Shown here: positions 38,325 to 49,667 of the stretch, one piece after another | Layout: every line of letters starts with the position of its first letter | Position numbering within the stretch: position 1 is the stretch's first letter | NCBI GenBank assembly: GCA_013416635.1 | Contig: JACCHT010000001.1 | Span: forward strand, 558,001 to 622,000 | Direction of reading: 5' to 3' | Source: Candidatus Thiodubiliella endoseptemdiera | GTDB taxonomy: Bacteria > Pseudomonadota > Gammaproteobacteria > PS1 > Pseudothioglobaceae | Length of the DNA stretch: 64,000 nucleotides | Notes under the pieces: model-generated | Told to the model about the DNA's origin: nothing | What the model saw: only the letters and a program-made list of their open reading frames with translations | The model's database searches: none | Program-made: the position numbers and the translations under genes

Positions 38325-39311
38325 TTACCACCTAAATCGATAAGATTTATATTTTTTATCATCAGAAAAATGCCCTGCCAAATGATAAACTTGTCTTTGT
38401 AAAATGCTTTCTAGGCGCATTTTTCGTTTTTTATAATGATATTTGGTGTTAAAGGTTTTGTGAATATCTGTAATAATTTTCTTTTTTATAGTAGGTGTTA
38501 AATCATTTCTCCCTTCTAATTGGGTGCGTAATTTAATAATATTTCTATCGACCACCCAAGCACGATACTCTTCCATAACATCTAAAACTAATGAGGGTTT
38601 TCCTGCTCTAACCGTGTGAAAAAACCCACAATAAGGTTCTAATCCAGCATTTAAAATTGCATTCCAAATATACGAGGTTAAAATTGCATAGCCATAATTT
38701 AATGCTTTGTTGCCAACATCTTGTGCTTGTCGCCCGATTCTATTTTTAAAATCATTTGGCATTAAATTACATTCAACCAAGCACTGCCAATATCGTGTTG
38801 CTGCTTGCCCTTCTAACCCTAATAATATCGCACTCCATTTATCAAAATTTTGCCATTTTCTGTATTTTATTTGGGTCAGAATGCTGTTTAATTGCTCGGC
38901 AGTTTTGTCAATGGTGTCCTTATGTTGTTGGTGGTATTTTTTAAAATAAAGCAGAGTTGCCCGTTGATTTTTAATTTTTCCTGCAATGACTGATGCTGAT
39001 AGCGTTGATACTTTAACGGTTTTGATAAATTCAAACTGATTTTGTCGAACACGCACGACTGCGTGCTGCCCTGTGCCACTCAAACAGGCGATATTTTCAT
39101 TTTTGAAATCTTGAATGAAAAATTTAATCCCTCTATTGGCACAGGCGATAATCACATCTGAGGAAAAACTAACGCCTCGCTTGGCAATTTGAATGCTTTT
39201 TAAGCGATTCAGTGGGTATTCCCGAGTAAATCCTTCGTGTTTGACAGTTAAACATTCACTGGTTACACCAATAAATTGTCCGTATTCACTTAGGGTTAAG
39301 TGTGCGTGCAT
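38325..39311 (-). CDS. cas1: CRISPR-associated Cas1 integrase
   Basis: Cas1 catalyses spacer integration. The 328-aa protein has the N-terminal beta domain and the helical catalytic domain with family blocks ALNYGYAILTSYIWNAILNAGLEPYCGFFHT (metal-binding Glu/His region) and LVLDVMEEYRAWVVD. It is intact, unlike cas9, so adaptation genes are preserved. ATG directly follows the fic stop (TAAATG). Confidence 0.96.
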   Translation of the reverse strand: MHAHLTLSEYGQFIGVTSECLTVKHEGFTREYPLNRLKSIQIAKRGVSFSSDVIIACANRGIKFFIQDFKNENIACLSGTGQHAVVRVRQNQFEFIKTVKVSTLSASVIAGKIKNQRATLLYFKKYHQQHKDTIDKTAEQLNSILTQIKYRKWQNFDKWSAILLGLEGQAATRYWQCLVECNLMPNDFKNRIGRQAQDVGNKALNYGYAILTSYIWNAILNAGLEPYCGFFHTVRAGKPSLVLDVMEEYRAWVVDRNIIKLRTQLEGRNDLTPTIKKKIITDIHKTFNTKYHYKKRKMRLESILQRQVYHLAGHFSDDKKYKSYRFRW

Positions 39312-40001
39312 TTATTCCGCCATTATTTTCAAATGATGAGCATTCAAACAAGAACGCATAAATGCTTGCATTGGCATTTCGTCATCGCTTGGGTAAAAAT
39401 CCAGCATTAATTGATTAAATTCTAGTTGTTTGCTGGCTGGCAGGTTAATCACGGGCAAGCCATTTGTCAGTAATATGCCATTCATCATCAGCCTCCCCGT
39501 GCGTTTGTTGCCGTCATAAAAAAACTGATTGCGTGCCATTTGCAAAAATAGACTGACAGCGTATTGATAAATACCGTCAATATCATTAGGCAAGCTTTTT
39601 TCTGCCAATACTTGCCATAAATCCGCTAATTTTGTATGGTCGGGTGGTAAATAATCCGTGCCTGCAATGCTCACGCCACCCGACCTAAACTCAGCCCAAG
39701 TTAATGCTTCTTGCTGGGCTACTTTTGCCTGCATTTGACAAACGAACTGAGCTGATAAATCAAAATCTTGTTTTTCAATGACTGCAAATAAGAATTGCCA
39801 CGCTTTGATTTGATTTTGCGTTATCAATTCATCTGTTTGCTTGTGTCCGCCCACTGTTACCCCGTCCAACAAAGTTTGCACCTCTGGCAAAGTGTAATTC
39901 ACACCTTCTAAGTTCACCGCATCAAAAACCAATTCGCTGAGTTGCTTTTTGGCGAGGAACAGGGCTTTTTTGGGGTTGGGGTTTAGGGTGGATAAATTCA
40001 T
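39312..40001 (-). CDS. Fic-domain protein within the cas operon
   Basis: A 229-aa Fic-fold protein. The core motif reads NQFFYDGNKRTGR; the usual catalytic His (HPFxxGNGR) is Asn here, while the anion-binding DGNKRxxR is kept. An upstream NLEGV may be the inhibitory helix motif. Fic enzymes usually transfer AMP to proteins; with Asn for His this one may be inactive or a different transferase. It overlaps the cas9 stop by 4 bp and abuts cas1, so it belongs to the operon. I know of no established role for Fic in type II CRISPR. Confidence 0.88.
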   Translation of the reverse strand: MNLSTLNPNPKKALFLAKKQLSELVFDAVNLEGVNYTLPEVQTLLDGVTVGGHKQTDELITQNQIKAWQFLFAVIEKQDFDLSAQFVCQMQAKVAQQEALTWAEFRSGGVSIAGTDYLPPDHTKLADLWQVLAEKSLPNDIDGIYQYAVSLFLQMARNQFFYDGNKRTGRLMMNGILLTNGLPVINLPASKQLEFNQLMLDFYPSDDEMPMQAFMRSCLNAHHLKIMAE

Positions 40002-43000
40002 TTTATGACTGTACCGTTTTGGTAAGATTCTTTTATTGCTTGATTTGTACTTTCCACACCATAAGAAAATATTATCTTATCTTTGCTAACAAATTCAACA
40101 AACAAATTAGAACGGGGCTTGCCTAATAAATCATTTCCAAAAAGTTTATTTTTCTTAAATTTCCAAGTATCTGTTTCTTTATACTCTGCTGAAATATTGG
40201 AGAAACAATGAATTGAGTTGTCTAATTTTTTGAGCTCATCAAAAGGCATAGAAACCCTGATATTAAATCTATCTTTTGTGCCAATTGCATACGATAAAGA
40301 TATTAGTTTTTCTTGTAATTCTTCTGGAATTGTTATCTCTTTCCATGTATCAAAATAACAAACATTATCTACTTCTGCCTGTTTACCATCTAGTGATGCA
40401 ATATTAGGGCTACTTTTTAATTCGTCAATTAAAACTGGGTTTTTCAAGGATTCATCGTAACCCTTAGTGGCAAAGCCTTCAATGCTGCTGACTTGATAAA
40501 TGACCTCATCTGTTAATGGATTCTTGCGTTTAATTCTAAAGCCGCCCGATGGGTTTGAGACAATCGGCAAAGAGTATTCTTTGCGTACTTGTTTATGCTG
40601 GCTACTATTTTTAATTTTATCTATATGGAAAAATTCTTTAAACAATGTATCCCAACTTGATTGCGGGATTAAGTCTGTCTTCTGCATAAACTCCATGCCA
40701 AAGGATGTGTTTAATAAATCACTGCCTTCTAATGCCTTCAACCCTTTCTCTGTTTTGATTTTTTTATTAAAAACGCCTTTAGGGATAATGCCAGATTTTT
40801 TAACCAATTCACCTTTATCGTTTCTTTTAAATAAATGCTCTTGGAGGTAATCAACACTTAAACTACTTTCTTTTACCAAATCTTGCCAAAAATTGATCAT
40901 ATTTGGACTGCTTATTTCTATTTGTTCGGACTTTCCAAAACATTGTTTTAATGTAGTTTTATTATTGGCATAATCTATAATTGGGTAATTGATTAATGCT
41001 TCCCATTGGGATTTAGCAGGTAGCGTTAATTTTGAAACCTTAAATTTATTATCATCTAGTGCATTAATAAAAGATTTTTTACCTTGTCCTGTCAACAAAA
41101 CACCTTTGATTTTCTTTTTCTCAACACTGTAACGCAGTTTTTCTAGTTGCTGTGCTTGTTCAATTTCAGTATCACTACAAACTTCTTTGGCACATTTTTG
41201 CAAGTGATTTAAGGCTTTGGTTTTATCAATAGATAGATATTGATATTGCCAATTATCAGATAAATCACCTGTAACAGGATGTTTGTCATTCTTGTTGCCC
41301 GTATACAAAAATGGCTTTAATAATTCAAAATATTCATTGTGTTTTACTTGTTGTTTTTCTTTGGCGACTTGTAATTTTTTATCAAAATCCTTAACCGTTT
41401 TTTTAGGTTGTTTTAAAGCTTCTATTTCATGGCAATTATCCAGTGCAAAGCCATAATAAAGTTTTTCATCATCCAGTAAAGTTGGCATAAATCGTTCACC
41501 ATACAAGCCGTCTTTAAATATCTGTGTGGATTCTAATTTTTTACGATATTTTGGTCTGCGTTTAATATGTTGAACTAGTGCATTTTGCGGTAATAAATTC
41601 TGTAACCATTTGCCTTTTTCACTTAATTCTGCCACATTAGTAGTAGTCAACTCTTCAGCTATTTTAGGCACTTGCAAGGCTGTAGCTAGTACCAAAGAAG
41701 CGTCCACAACATGTGAAAACGCTCCTTGCCTTTCTTGTTTTTCAAATTCTTTACTATATGCACCTAACACTGTGCGTAATTGGCTAACATCTTGGGCGGG
41801 CATTTGATAAGTTTTAACTTGAATATTTGGATATTTTTCTTGTAATAATTTTCTAATTTGTTTACCTAGATAGCCCTGTGTACCATTTACAAAGGTTTTA
41901 TACCGAGTGTTTAAAAGTGGGAAAGTCTGATTGTCTAACTCGCTGATAAATAAAGCGTGCCTCAGGTAATTTTGTTCTTTTTCTTCCAAATTATGAAAAC
42001 TGATTGAATCGTTTTCACTTAAACTCTTTATAAAATCTATGATATTTTGTTTAATATTAGTTTCATTGCCAAAAATCTCTTTAAATATTGGGTTTTAGTT
42101 GCTCAAATGCCCAACGGACATCGCCTTTTTGATGATTACCTGTGCCTGAGCAATAAATTAAATTGGCTTCCGAATTAAACACCACATCATGGTGTCTTTT
42201 CGATTGACTTTGAGGGATGATGTGATCAATTTCTCCATGACTAATAACTTCATCGGTATAAGGACAATAAGTATTTTTCTTAATTCTATTGTCTTTTTCT
42301 TGCCATTGTTCTTCTTGTTTATCTAAACCTTTTTGTGCGTTATCTTTTGCTTTCTTTGTTACATTTCTAGCACCTTTAATGTCATGCAGGTCTTGTTCAA
42401 ACTTAAAGCGGTTTTGTTCCATAAATATAGGCACAAATAATTCAGTATTTTTATCAATATTTAATGCTTCAATTTGAGCGATTTTCATACTGGCAATTTC
42501 ATAGGCTTGACGGCTAATAATCCTGTCCAATAATCCATCAAACGGACGAATCTTAGTGCAGTCAAGACGAGAGGCGTTAGATTTTGTTATTTTAATTCTT
42601 TCGCCTGCTTTGCTTAAAATCTCAGTAGATTGCTCTTTATCACGCCACGCATTTTCTTCGGTGTTAAATCTATCTGTTTTACTGAAGCCTGTATTTCAGT
42701 TTCTAAATGGTTATAAAGTTGGGCGATAGCTATAAGGTTGTTATATTGATTCTGTTTATCTGTTGTTAAAAAATCGTTAATTTCTTCTGCTACCAAGTTG
42801 TGCATTTCAATGCATTAACCACTCTTCTTGATCTTTTTTCTATATTTAGCTCCATCTGTCTTTTTGTGCTTGCGAGTATATTATTTTTCAACTACATAAT
42901 TTCGTCTTTTGATGGTCTGAACAATATAATTAAAACCATTGCCATATTCTTTACGAGTGTCTTCAATTTTTTAGCCAAACCTTTTAACTAGTTGAAGTTC

Positions 43001-44548
43001 CCTTTATTTTGTTGATGCCAGCATTGTTTCTAAATTAACCTATCTCTTTCTGTAAATGTTTCTCGTAGAATATGCCCGACTAATTTATGCGTTAGTTTGC
43101 CTTTGTGTGGAGGGTTAGTATTGCATCTAAAAAATAAACTATTTTCATCTTCGCTTGACCATAATCCTTTTGCTTGCAACTTCACTGTGATAATATTTTT
43201 TGGAAATGTTGATAATATTATCTGCTTGATTATTACTGTGTTGGTTTAATAAATCTTTGGCTTTTTTGGCATCGGGCGTATCGCTACCTTGTTCCAACCA
43301 ACGCAACTTTATAAGGGTCTAAAATAATCGTTCTATCTAAAATCCTATGCAATGTATCTGCCAGTATTTGTCTTGCTTTTGTATCTTGGTCTTTGCCCTT
43401 GTCCTTCTGTGGCTTTGCGTTGTTTTCCAGCCCTTCTTGAATATCTATTTCCGTGATAATATGCTTATCTATTGGCGATAAAATATAATTATCTGCTAAT
43501 AATTGTGTAATGTTTTCCCAGTCTGTTAAGTGCTTGTCTAGTCCTTGTGGCTTTAGTTTTAAAGTTAGGTCTTTAGGTGGTCGGCGATTATTTTGGTCTT
43601 CATAAGGGGGAATAGTTTTTTCAGGGTCTAGCACTGTCAAAATATCTAAAATATCTGCATTGCTTTTAAGATTCAATATATCTTGGCGATTTTGTTTTTC
43701 ATTCTCTTGTTTAGCATGCCAACTTCTCACCCATTTAAAAAATATCAGATGTAATTTATCAGGCAACCAAGTATCGCCTAATTTCATATTTTCATCGTTA
43801 AAGTATTTGCGTAAAACCCTTAATTGTAGATTACTGATATTGCCAATTAAATTGGCTAATTTATTCGCATCTAAGTAACTTAATAAGGGTGTTAATAAAT
43901 CAGAATTTTCAATATCTGCTTTAATATTTTTTAAATAGATTGTTCGGTATTTATGTCCCTCATCTTCGGCTTTAATCTGTGTATTTAAAACAGATTTAAT
44001 ATTATCGTAAGCATTGGCAAATTCTTGCTGGTTTTCTTCTACCTCCTTTTTTGCTTCCTTTTTTGACAATGTTAAAACTGTTTTTAATGCTTTTGCTTGA
44101 TTAATATTGTTTGAGATGGTCAAGAAGTCAGTATAAAAACTTTTTTTCTCTTTAAAAAATTCAGCGTGCTTTTTGACAAAATATTCAGCCACAAAAGATT
44201 GTTTAATTAAATCTTCATCTAGTCCCTCTACTAGATAAGTATAACCACGACGATTTAACAAGCCATTTAAATATTCTTGCTGTTTTAAATCTGGCTTAAT
44301 ATCGTATTCACTTAAAGTAAGTTTTAATAAACGCTTAGATAATTTACGGCGTTTATTGGTGCGAATTTGATGGCGTTTTTTGGTTCTATCAGCCTGCGAC
44401 CAAGTAATATTGGTGCTATCTATAACAATGGTTTTTCCTTGCGTATTACCACTTGTTGTTGGATCTTCTCCCTGCTCAAAATGGTTAAGATAAACCCCGT
44501 ATTTTTTGCCCCCATATCAATGGCAATTGGTGAAATTATTTTACTCAT
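39998..44548 (-). pseudogene. cas9: Cas9 nuclease, type II-B, split by many frame breaks
   Basis: The pieces add up to about 1510 aa, a II-B size. ATG 44548 starts MSKIISPIAIDMGAKNTG (RuvC-I, like FnCas9), followed after one missing G near 44495 by the Arg-rich bridge helix (RTKKRHQIRTNKRRKLSKRLL). RuvC-II Glu is in IFMEQNRFKFE, the HNH core is GEIDHIIPQS with EANLI, and RuvC-III is SHVVDASLV. The C-terminal 660 codons (41989-39998) are open. Breaks lie near 43290, 43155, several in 43060-42800 with in-frame stops, 42640 and 42085. Motifs are all kept, so either recent decay or sequence error; the 43.1-42.8 kb part looks worse than single indels. Confidence 0.9.
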
Positions 44549-44726
44549 ATCAACCTTCCTATTATTTGTTCTTTTACTGGATTTTACTCTGGAATTATTT
44601 ACACACTGTTTAAATTTCCCCGCTGCTCAAAATATCAAACATATCAAAACTGCCACTTGACATAAATACACCATTATTAAAATCATTACTTGGGCTGCTG
44701 ATGGTTTAATTTCAGGGTTTCTGCAT

Positions 44727-44756
44727 GTTGCTAATCATCCTATTTTGCAAGGTCTC
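44727..44756. repeat. Relic of a MITE end
   Basis: GTTGCTAATCATCC-TATTTTGCAAGGTCTC matches the last 34 bases of the element with small deletions. It lies between the cas9 start and the murD 3' end. No partner end is visible, so it is a decayed or solo end. Confidence 0.65.
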
Positions 44757-44773
44757 TTGTCGATTAAACGACG

Positions 44774-45986
44774 CTATAATGTGTTGTTGATAGGGTCAAA
44801 ATGGGCATAGTCTTGGATGCCACCCAGATAGAGATAATGCCATTTTAGTCTGTGATTAGGGCTGATGGCTGATGTGAGTGCTTTCAGGGCTTTGGCTTTG
44901 GGTGTGTAATAGTCAGTCTTTTTGAAGTGTGGGGCATCTTGTCCGATTAAAACGACGCTTTTAATGTGTTGGTTGATGAGGGTGAATAAGGGGCGATAGT
45001 CTTCTTGTTTTTTGATGCCACCCATGATTAGAATAATATCTTGTTGGGTGGGGATTAGAGCTTGGATGGCGGTGATGGTGGATGTGCTGTTAGTGGCCTT
45101 TGAGTCGTTGTAGTAGGTGATGTTGTCTTTTTTTGTAACAAATTCCAGGCGGTGTTCTAAGCCTTTAAAGGTTTTAATGGTTGCAATCATTGTATCTATA
45201 TTAAGTCCAATTTGGTCGCCGAGTGTGAGTGCTGCTAGGGCATTTTTAAGGTTGTGTTTGCCGATGAGTTTCATTTCATCAACAGCCATCAGCATATCAT
45301 CACCTTTTAAAAAATAACAACTGCTATGGCAGGTAACGGTGCCAAAATCAGTGGAATTTTTAGGCAACGCTACGCTAAAATATTTGGCAGATGGTTGCTT
45401 TGGGATTAGAGGTTCGTCAATATTAACGACTGGGTATTGGCAATATTTGTATAGGTTGAGTTTGGATTGCTTGTAATCTTCAAAACTTGGGTATCGGTCT
45501 AGATGGTCAGGGGTGATATTCAGCACCACGCCTGTTAATAAATCTAAGTATTTGCGTGTAATCAAGTTGATAACTTGATAATTCAATCACATAAAAATCA
45601 ACATCGGAGGATAGGCAATCAAGTGCGGGTTTTCCGATATTGCCACCCACTGCGACTTTTTTGCCATCATTGGCGACCATTTCACCAAGTAATTGAGTAA
45701 CGGTTGATTTGCCATTAGAGCCAGTAATACCAATAATCGGTGCTTTTGTATAGCGTGAAAACAGTTCAATATCGCTGGTAACGGGAATATTTTGTGCGCT
45801 TGCCCAAATAACAATATTTTGCGTTTGGGGAATGCCAGGTGAGATGAAAATCTCGTCAATGCTTTGCAAGATATTGTGGTCGTTAATATTTCTGGTGTCT
45901 TTAATTAACTGGAAGGCAATACCTTGACCCTTTAAAAACCGTGCAATAGACTGTGCAGTTTTGCCATTACCTAAAATTAGTTTCAT
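44774..45986 (-). CDS. murD: UDP-N-acetylmuramoylalanine--D-glutamate ligase (frame breaks)
   Basis: MurD adds D-Glu to UDP-MurNAc-L-Ala. Motifs: ILGNGKTAQSIARFL, SPGIPQT, ATP site GITGSNGKST, VIELSSYQL, then in the second frame NITPDHLDRY, GLEHRLEF and NDSKATN. The main break is near 45570. The C-terminus (about the last 35 residues) reads unlike MurD and abuts the MITE relic, so the 3' end may be altered or contain another frame change. It is isolated from the murC-murB-ddl cluster at 26 kb. Confidence 0.9.
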
Positions 45987-46046
45987 TGCAGGCTGTTTTC
46001 ATAATAAAATGGCTATTTTACACTTATAAATAAAGAGGGAAAAATC

Positions 46047-46715
46047 ATGAGTACATTTTCAACAACAGCTACGATGGGTAGTGTTCAAATTAAGAATAAA
46101 GTTTTGTCAGACACGATGAGATTATTGTCATACACATTAGTGTTTGGTGGGCTATCTTCTTGGTTTTCTGTAGTATCTGGTGCGGGTTTTGGCTCGGCAA
46201 TGGTTGCGTCAATCATGGCATTAGCGGTGATTTGGTTTGTATTACCGAGAACGCAAAATAGCAATAAAGGTATTTTTACTGCCTTTGCTGTGGCGGGTTT
46301 ATTAGGCTATTCAATTGGTCCAATGCTGATACATTACTTAGCAATGCCGAATGGTGCAAGTTTAGTGATGCAAGCATTAACAGGTACAGGCGTGTCATTT
46401 TTTGCGATTAGTTTTTATGCACAAAATACCAAAAAAGATTTCTCATTTATGGGTGGCATGATTTTCTTTGCAATGGTAGGTGTGATTGTATTGTCGTTAA
46501 TTAATATGTTTTTTATTGAATCTTCGTTTGTGAGTTTAGCGATTTCATTTGCAGTCGTGCTGTTAATGGGTGCGTTTATGCTAATGCAAATGTCATCTAT
46601 TATTAATGGTGGTGAGACTAATTACATCTCTGCAACAGTTGGCTTGTATTTATCACTACATAATATGTTTGTGAGTTTATTGCATATTTTAGGTGCGTTT
46701 TCTGGCGACGACTAG
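46047..46715 (+). CDS. yccA: Bax inhibitor-1/YccA family membrane protein
   Basis: A 222-aa protein with seven transmembrane segments and the BI-1 signatures, including SYTLVFGGLSSW and the C-terminal SLYLSLHNMFVSLLHILG-type end. In E. coli YccA is a substrate and modulator of the FtsH protease. A ribosome site (GAGGGA) precedes the ATG. Intact. Confidence 0.92.
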   Translation: MSTFSTTATMGSVQIKNKVLSDTMRLLSYTLVFGGLSSWFSVVSGAGFGSAMVASIMALAVIWFVLPRTQNSNKGIFTAFAVAGLLGYSIGPMLIHYLAMPNGASLVMQALTGTGVSFFAISFYAQNTKKDFSFMGGMIFFAMVGVIVLSLINMFFIESSFVSLAISFAVVLLMGAFMLMQMSSIINGGETNYISATVGLYLSLHNMFVSLLHILGAFSGDD

Positions 46716-46737
46716 CTTCCAAATTACACTATAAAAT

Positions 46738-47265
46738 ATGATTGACAGGGACGGATATCGTGCCAATGTTGGTATCGTTATTACCAATGATAAACAGCAG
46801 GTGCTTTTGGCTAAGCGCTATCAAAAAGAAGGCTGGCAGTTGCCACAGGGTGGTGTTGATAAAGGTGAAAATGAAATTGAGGCTTTGTATCGTGAGTTAG
46901 AAGAGGAAGTTGGTTTGACTGCTAAACATGTAGAAGTTGTTGCCAAAACACCGAAATGGTTGCGTTATGATTTGCCTGATAATAAGAAAAGTAAATATTG
47001 TGTGGGGCAAAAGCAAGTTTGGTTTTTACTAAAACTCACCGCCAAAGAAATCAATATTAAGTTAGACACGCACACTAAAGTTGAATTTGAAGAATGGAAA
47101 TGGGTGGATTATTGGCACCCAATTGAGGCAATTATTGATTTCAAAAAACCAATTTATGAAGATATGCTCAAATCTTTAGCTCCTGTTTTGTTTAACAATA
47201 AGCACAAAATCCCTGCACAATATTCTCGTCCGCTTAAATGCGTGGCGATTACTTTGTCAAAATAA
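46738..47265 (+). CDS. rppH: RNA pyrophosphohydrolase
   Basis: RppH removes pyrophosphate from 5'-triphosphate mRNAs to start decay. The 175-aa protein begins IDRDGYRANVGIVI and has a full Nudix box (GGVDKGENEIEALYRELEEEVG) and the family WLRYDLP segment. Intact, with a 22-bp gap after yccA. Confidence 0.95.
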   Translation: MIDRDGYRANVGIVITNDKQQVLLAKRYQKEGWQLPQGGVDKGENEIEALYRELEEEVGLTAKHVEVVAKTPKWLRYDLPDNKKSKYCVGQKQVWFLLKLTAKEINIKLDTHTKVEFEEWKWVDYWHPIEAIIDFKKPIYEDMLKSLAPVLFNNKHKIPAQYSRPLKCVAITLSK

Positions 47266-47306
47266 TCGGTATAATCTAACTTTTTTTAGACCTTAATTAC
47301 AAACAT

Positions 47307-48583
47307 ATGAACATCGGAATTTTAGGACTCGGCACTGTTGGCGGTGGTGTTGTTAATGTTTTAGCAAAAAATCAAACCGAAATTGCACGACGCACCGGCA
47401 CAGATATTCAAGTCACACAAGCTGCCGTTCGTGATATTAATCAATCTCGTATTTGTCCAACTGACGGCATTCAGATGACACAAAACCCCACTGAAATCGT
47501 GAACGATGTGTCGATTGATGTGGTGCTAGAATTAATGGGTGGCACAGGCTTGGCAAAAAAATTAGTTGAAACGGCGCTGAGTAATGGCAAACATGTGATT
47601 ACTGCAAATAAAGCACTGATTGCCACACACGGAAATGAATTACTGGCTTTGGCAAAAACGAATAATGTGCATTTATTATTTGAAGCGGCGGTAGCAGGCG
47701 GTATTCCAATCCTTAAATCATTAGAGCAAGGCTTAAGTGCCAACCAAATTGAAATGGTAGCAGGTATTATCAACGGTACAGGTAATTTTATCTTGACAGA
47801 AATGCGTGATAAAGGCAGAGATTTTGCGATGTATTAAAAGAGGCACAGATCCTTGGTTATGCCGAAGCCGACCCAACTTTTGATGTTGAAGGCATTGATG
47901 CGGCACATAAATTAGCTATTTTGGCGTCAATTGCCTTTGGTTGTGAATTGCAATTTGAGCAAGTATCTACCATAGGGATTAGTGAAGTAAGTGGTGAGGA
48001 TGTGGCGTTTGCAACTGAATTAGGTTATTCTATCAAGCATCTTGGCATTGCCAAAAAAGTTAAGGGTCAAATACAGATGCGTGTGCATCCTACTTTGATT
48101 CCTAAAACACAGTTATTGGCAAATGTTGATGGGGTGATGAATGCAGTATTGATAAAAGGTAATGCGGTTGGACCAACTCTTTATTACGGTGCAGGTGCTG
48201 GCGATGAAGCCACGGCAAGTGCGGTGATTGCGGATTTAGTGGATGTGATTAAAGGCACGGTGAGTGGCGATATCTTTGGCTGGAAATCACTTGAAACAAT
48301 GCAAAATCAGCATCAAGATGAAATTGAAAGCGTGTTTTATGTGCGTTTATTGGCAACCGATAAAACGGGAGTATTAGCAGATATTACCGCAATTCTTGCA
48401 CAGCATAATATCAGCGTAGAATCCGTGGTACAAAAGCAAATTGATGCACAAAATAATGCACATATTGCGATAATCACCAACTTAGTAAAAACAAAAGATA
48501 TTAATACCGCTGTTGCGACAATTCAAAGTAAAGATTTTATCCAAGAAGCGGTTAAAATTATCCATGTAGAAACATTAGATTAA
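47307..48583 (+). CDS. hom: Homoserine dehydrogenase (one frame break)
   Basis: Hom reduces aspartate semialdehyde to homoserine for Thr and Met synthesis. NAD site GLGTVGGGVVNVL, then AAVAGGIPILKSLEQGLS and GIINGTGNFILTEM; after a one-base loss near 47828 the second half continues VLKEAQILGYAEADPTFDVEG and ends in an ACT domain (RLLATDKTGVLADITAIL) for Thr feedback. Corrected length is about 425 aa. It starts the hom-thrC-[defence pair]-cysM operon. Confidence 0.94.
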
Positions 48584-48596
48584 AGAAAGGAGTAAT

Positions 48597-49661
48597 ATGA
48601 GATATACAGGACTAATTAACCACTATAAAGACAGATTGCCCGTTGATGAAAATACCAAATTTATCAGTTTAGGCGAGGGCAACACGCCCTTCATTCGCCT
48701 AGAAAATATCCCCGCCCTACTCGGCAAAGAGGTGGATATTTATGTGAAATATGAAGGTTTAAATCCAACCGGCTCATTTAAAGACCGTGGTATGACCATG
48801 GCAGTTACCAAGGCAGTTGAAGCCGGCTCTAAGGCAATTATTTGTGCCTCAACAGGCAATACTTCTGCCTCAGCAGCAGCCTATGCGGCGCGTGCTGGCA
48901 TTAAGGCATTTGTGCTAATCCCTGAGGGCAAAATTGCACTGGGTAAGTTGGCACAGGCAATGATGCACGGTGCTGTGATTATTCAGATTAAAGGTAATTT
49001 TGATGATGGAATGCGTTTAGTAAAAGAAGTGGCTGACCATGCACCCGTGTCTATCGTCAATTCAATCAATCCATTTCGTTTGCAAGGGCAAAAAACCGCC
49101 GCATTTGAGATTGTTGAAGAATTGGGCGACGCCCCAGATTATCACTGCTTGCCTGTGGGCAATGCGGGCAATATTTCCGCTCATTGGATGGGGTATAAAG
49201 AATACCAGCAAGATGGCAAAGCGAAAAAAACACCAGCAATGGTGGGCTACCAAGCAGCAGGTGCCGCGCCCTTTGCCAAAGGTGAAATGGTTGACAATCC
49301 CGAAACCATTGCCACTGCCATTCGCATCGGACATCCACAAAGTTGGGATTTAGCCCATAAAGTAGAAAAAGAATCAAATGGCTGGTTTGATGCCATCACG
49401 GATGAAGCCATCTTAGCCGCACAAAAATTACTCACCGAGCAAGAAGGTATTTTCTGCGAACCTGCTTCTGCCACCTCACTTGCTGGGGCAATGATTGACA
49501 TTAAAAATGGCAAGATTCCTGAAGGTTCTACCATCGTTTGCACCTTAACTGGGCACGGCTTAAAAGACCCTGATACGGCGATTGCACAATGTACAAATGA
49601 GATGATTTTAATTAATCCAGTAATGGATGAAGTTAAGAATGCGATTTTAAACAATATGTAA
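48597..49661 (+). CDS. thrC: Threonine synthase
   Basis: ThrC turns O-phosphohomoserine into threonine with PLP. The 354-aa protein has LGEGNTPFIRL, the PLP Lys in GSFKDRGM, CASTGNTSASAAAYAARAG and PVGNAGNISAHWMGYKEY. Intact; 13 bp after hom. Its last 520 bp (49142-49661) are repeated at 53478-53997 with about 1% difference. Confidence 0.97.
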   Translation: MRYTGLINHYKDRLPVDENTKFISLGEGNTPFIRLENIPALLGKEVDIYVKYEGLNPTGSFKDRGMTMAVTKAVEAGSKAIICASTGNTSASAAAYAARAGIKAFVLIPEGKIALGKLAQAMMHGAVIIQIKGNFDDGMRLVKEVADHAPVSIVNSINPFRLQGQKTAAFEIVEELGDAPDYHCLPVGNAGNISAHWMGYKEYQQDGKAKKTPAMVGYQAAGAAPFAKGEMVDNPETIATAIRIGHPQSWDLAHKVEKESNGWFDAITDEAILAAQKLLTEQEGIFCEPASATSLAGAMIDIKNGKIPEGSTIVCTLTGHGLKDPDTAIAQCTNEMILINPVMDEVKNAILNNM

Positions 49662-49667
49662 AAAAAT

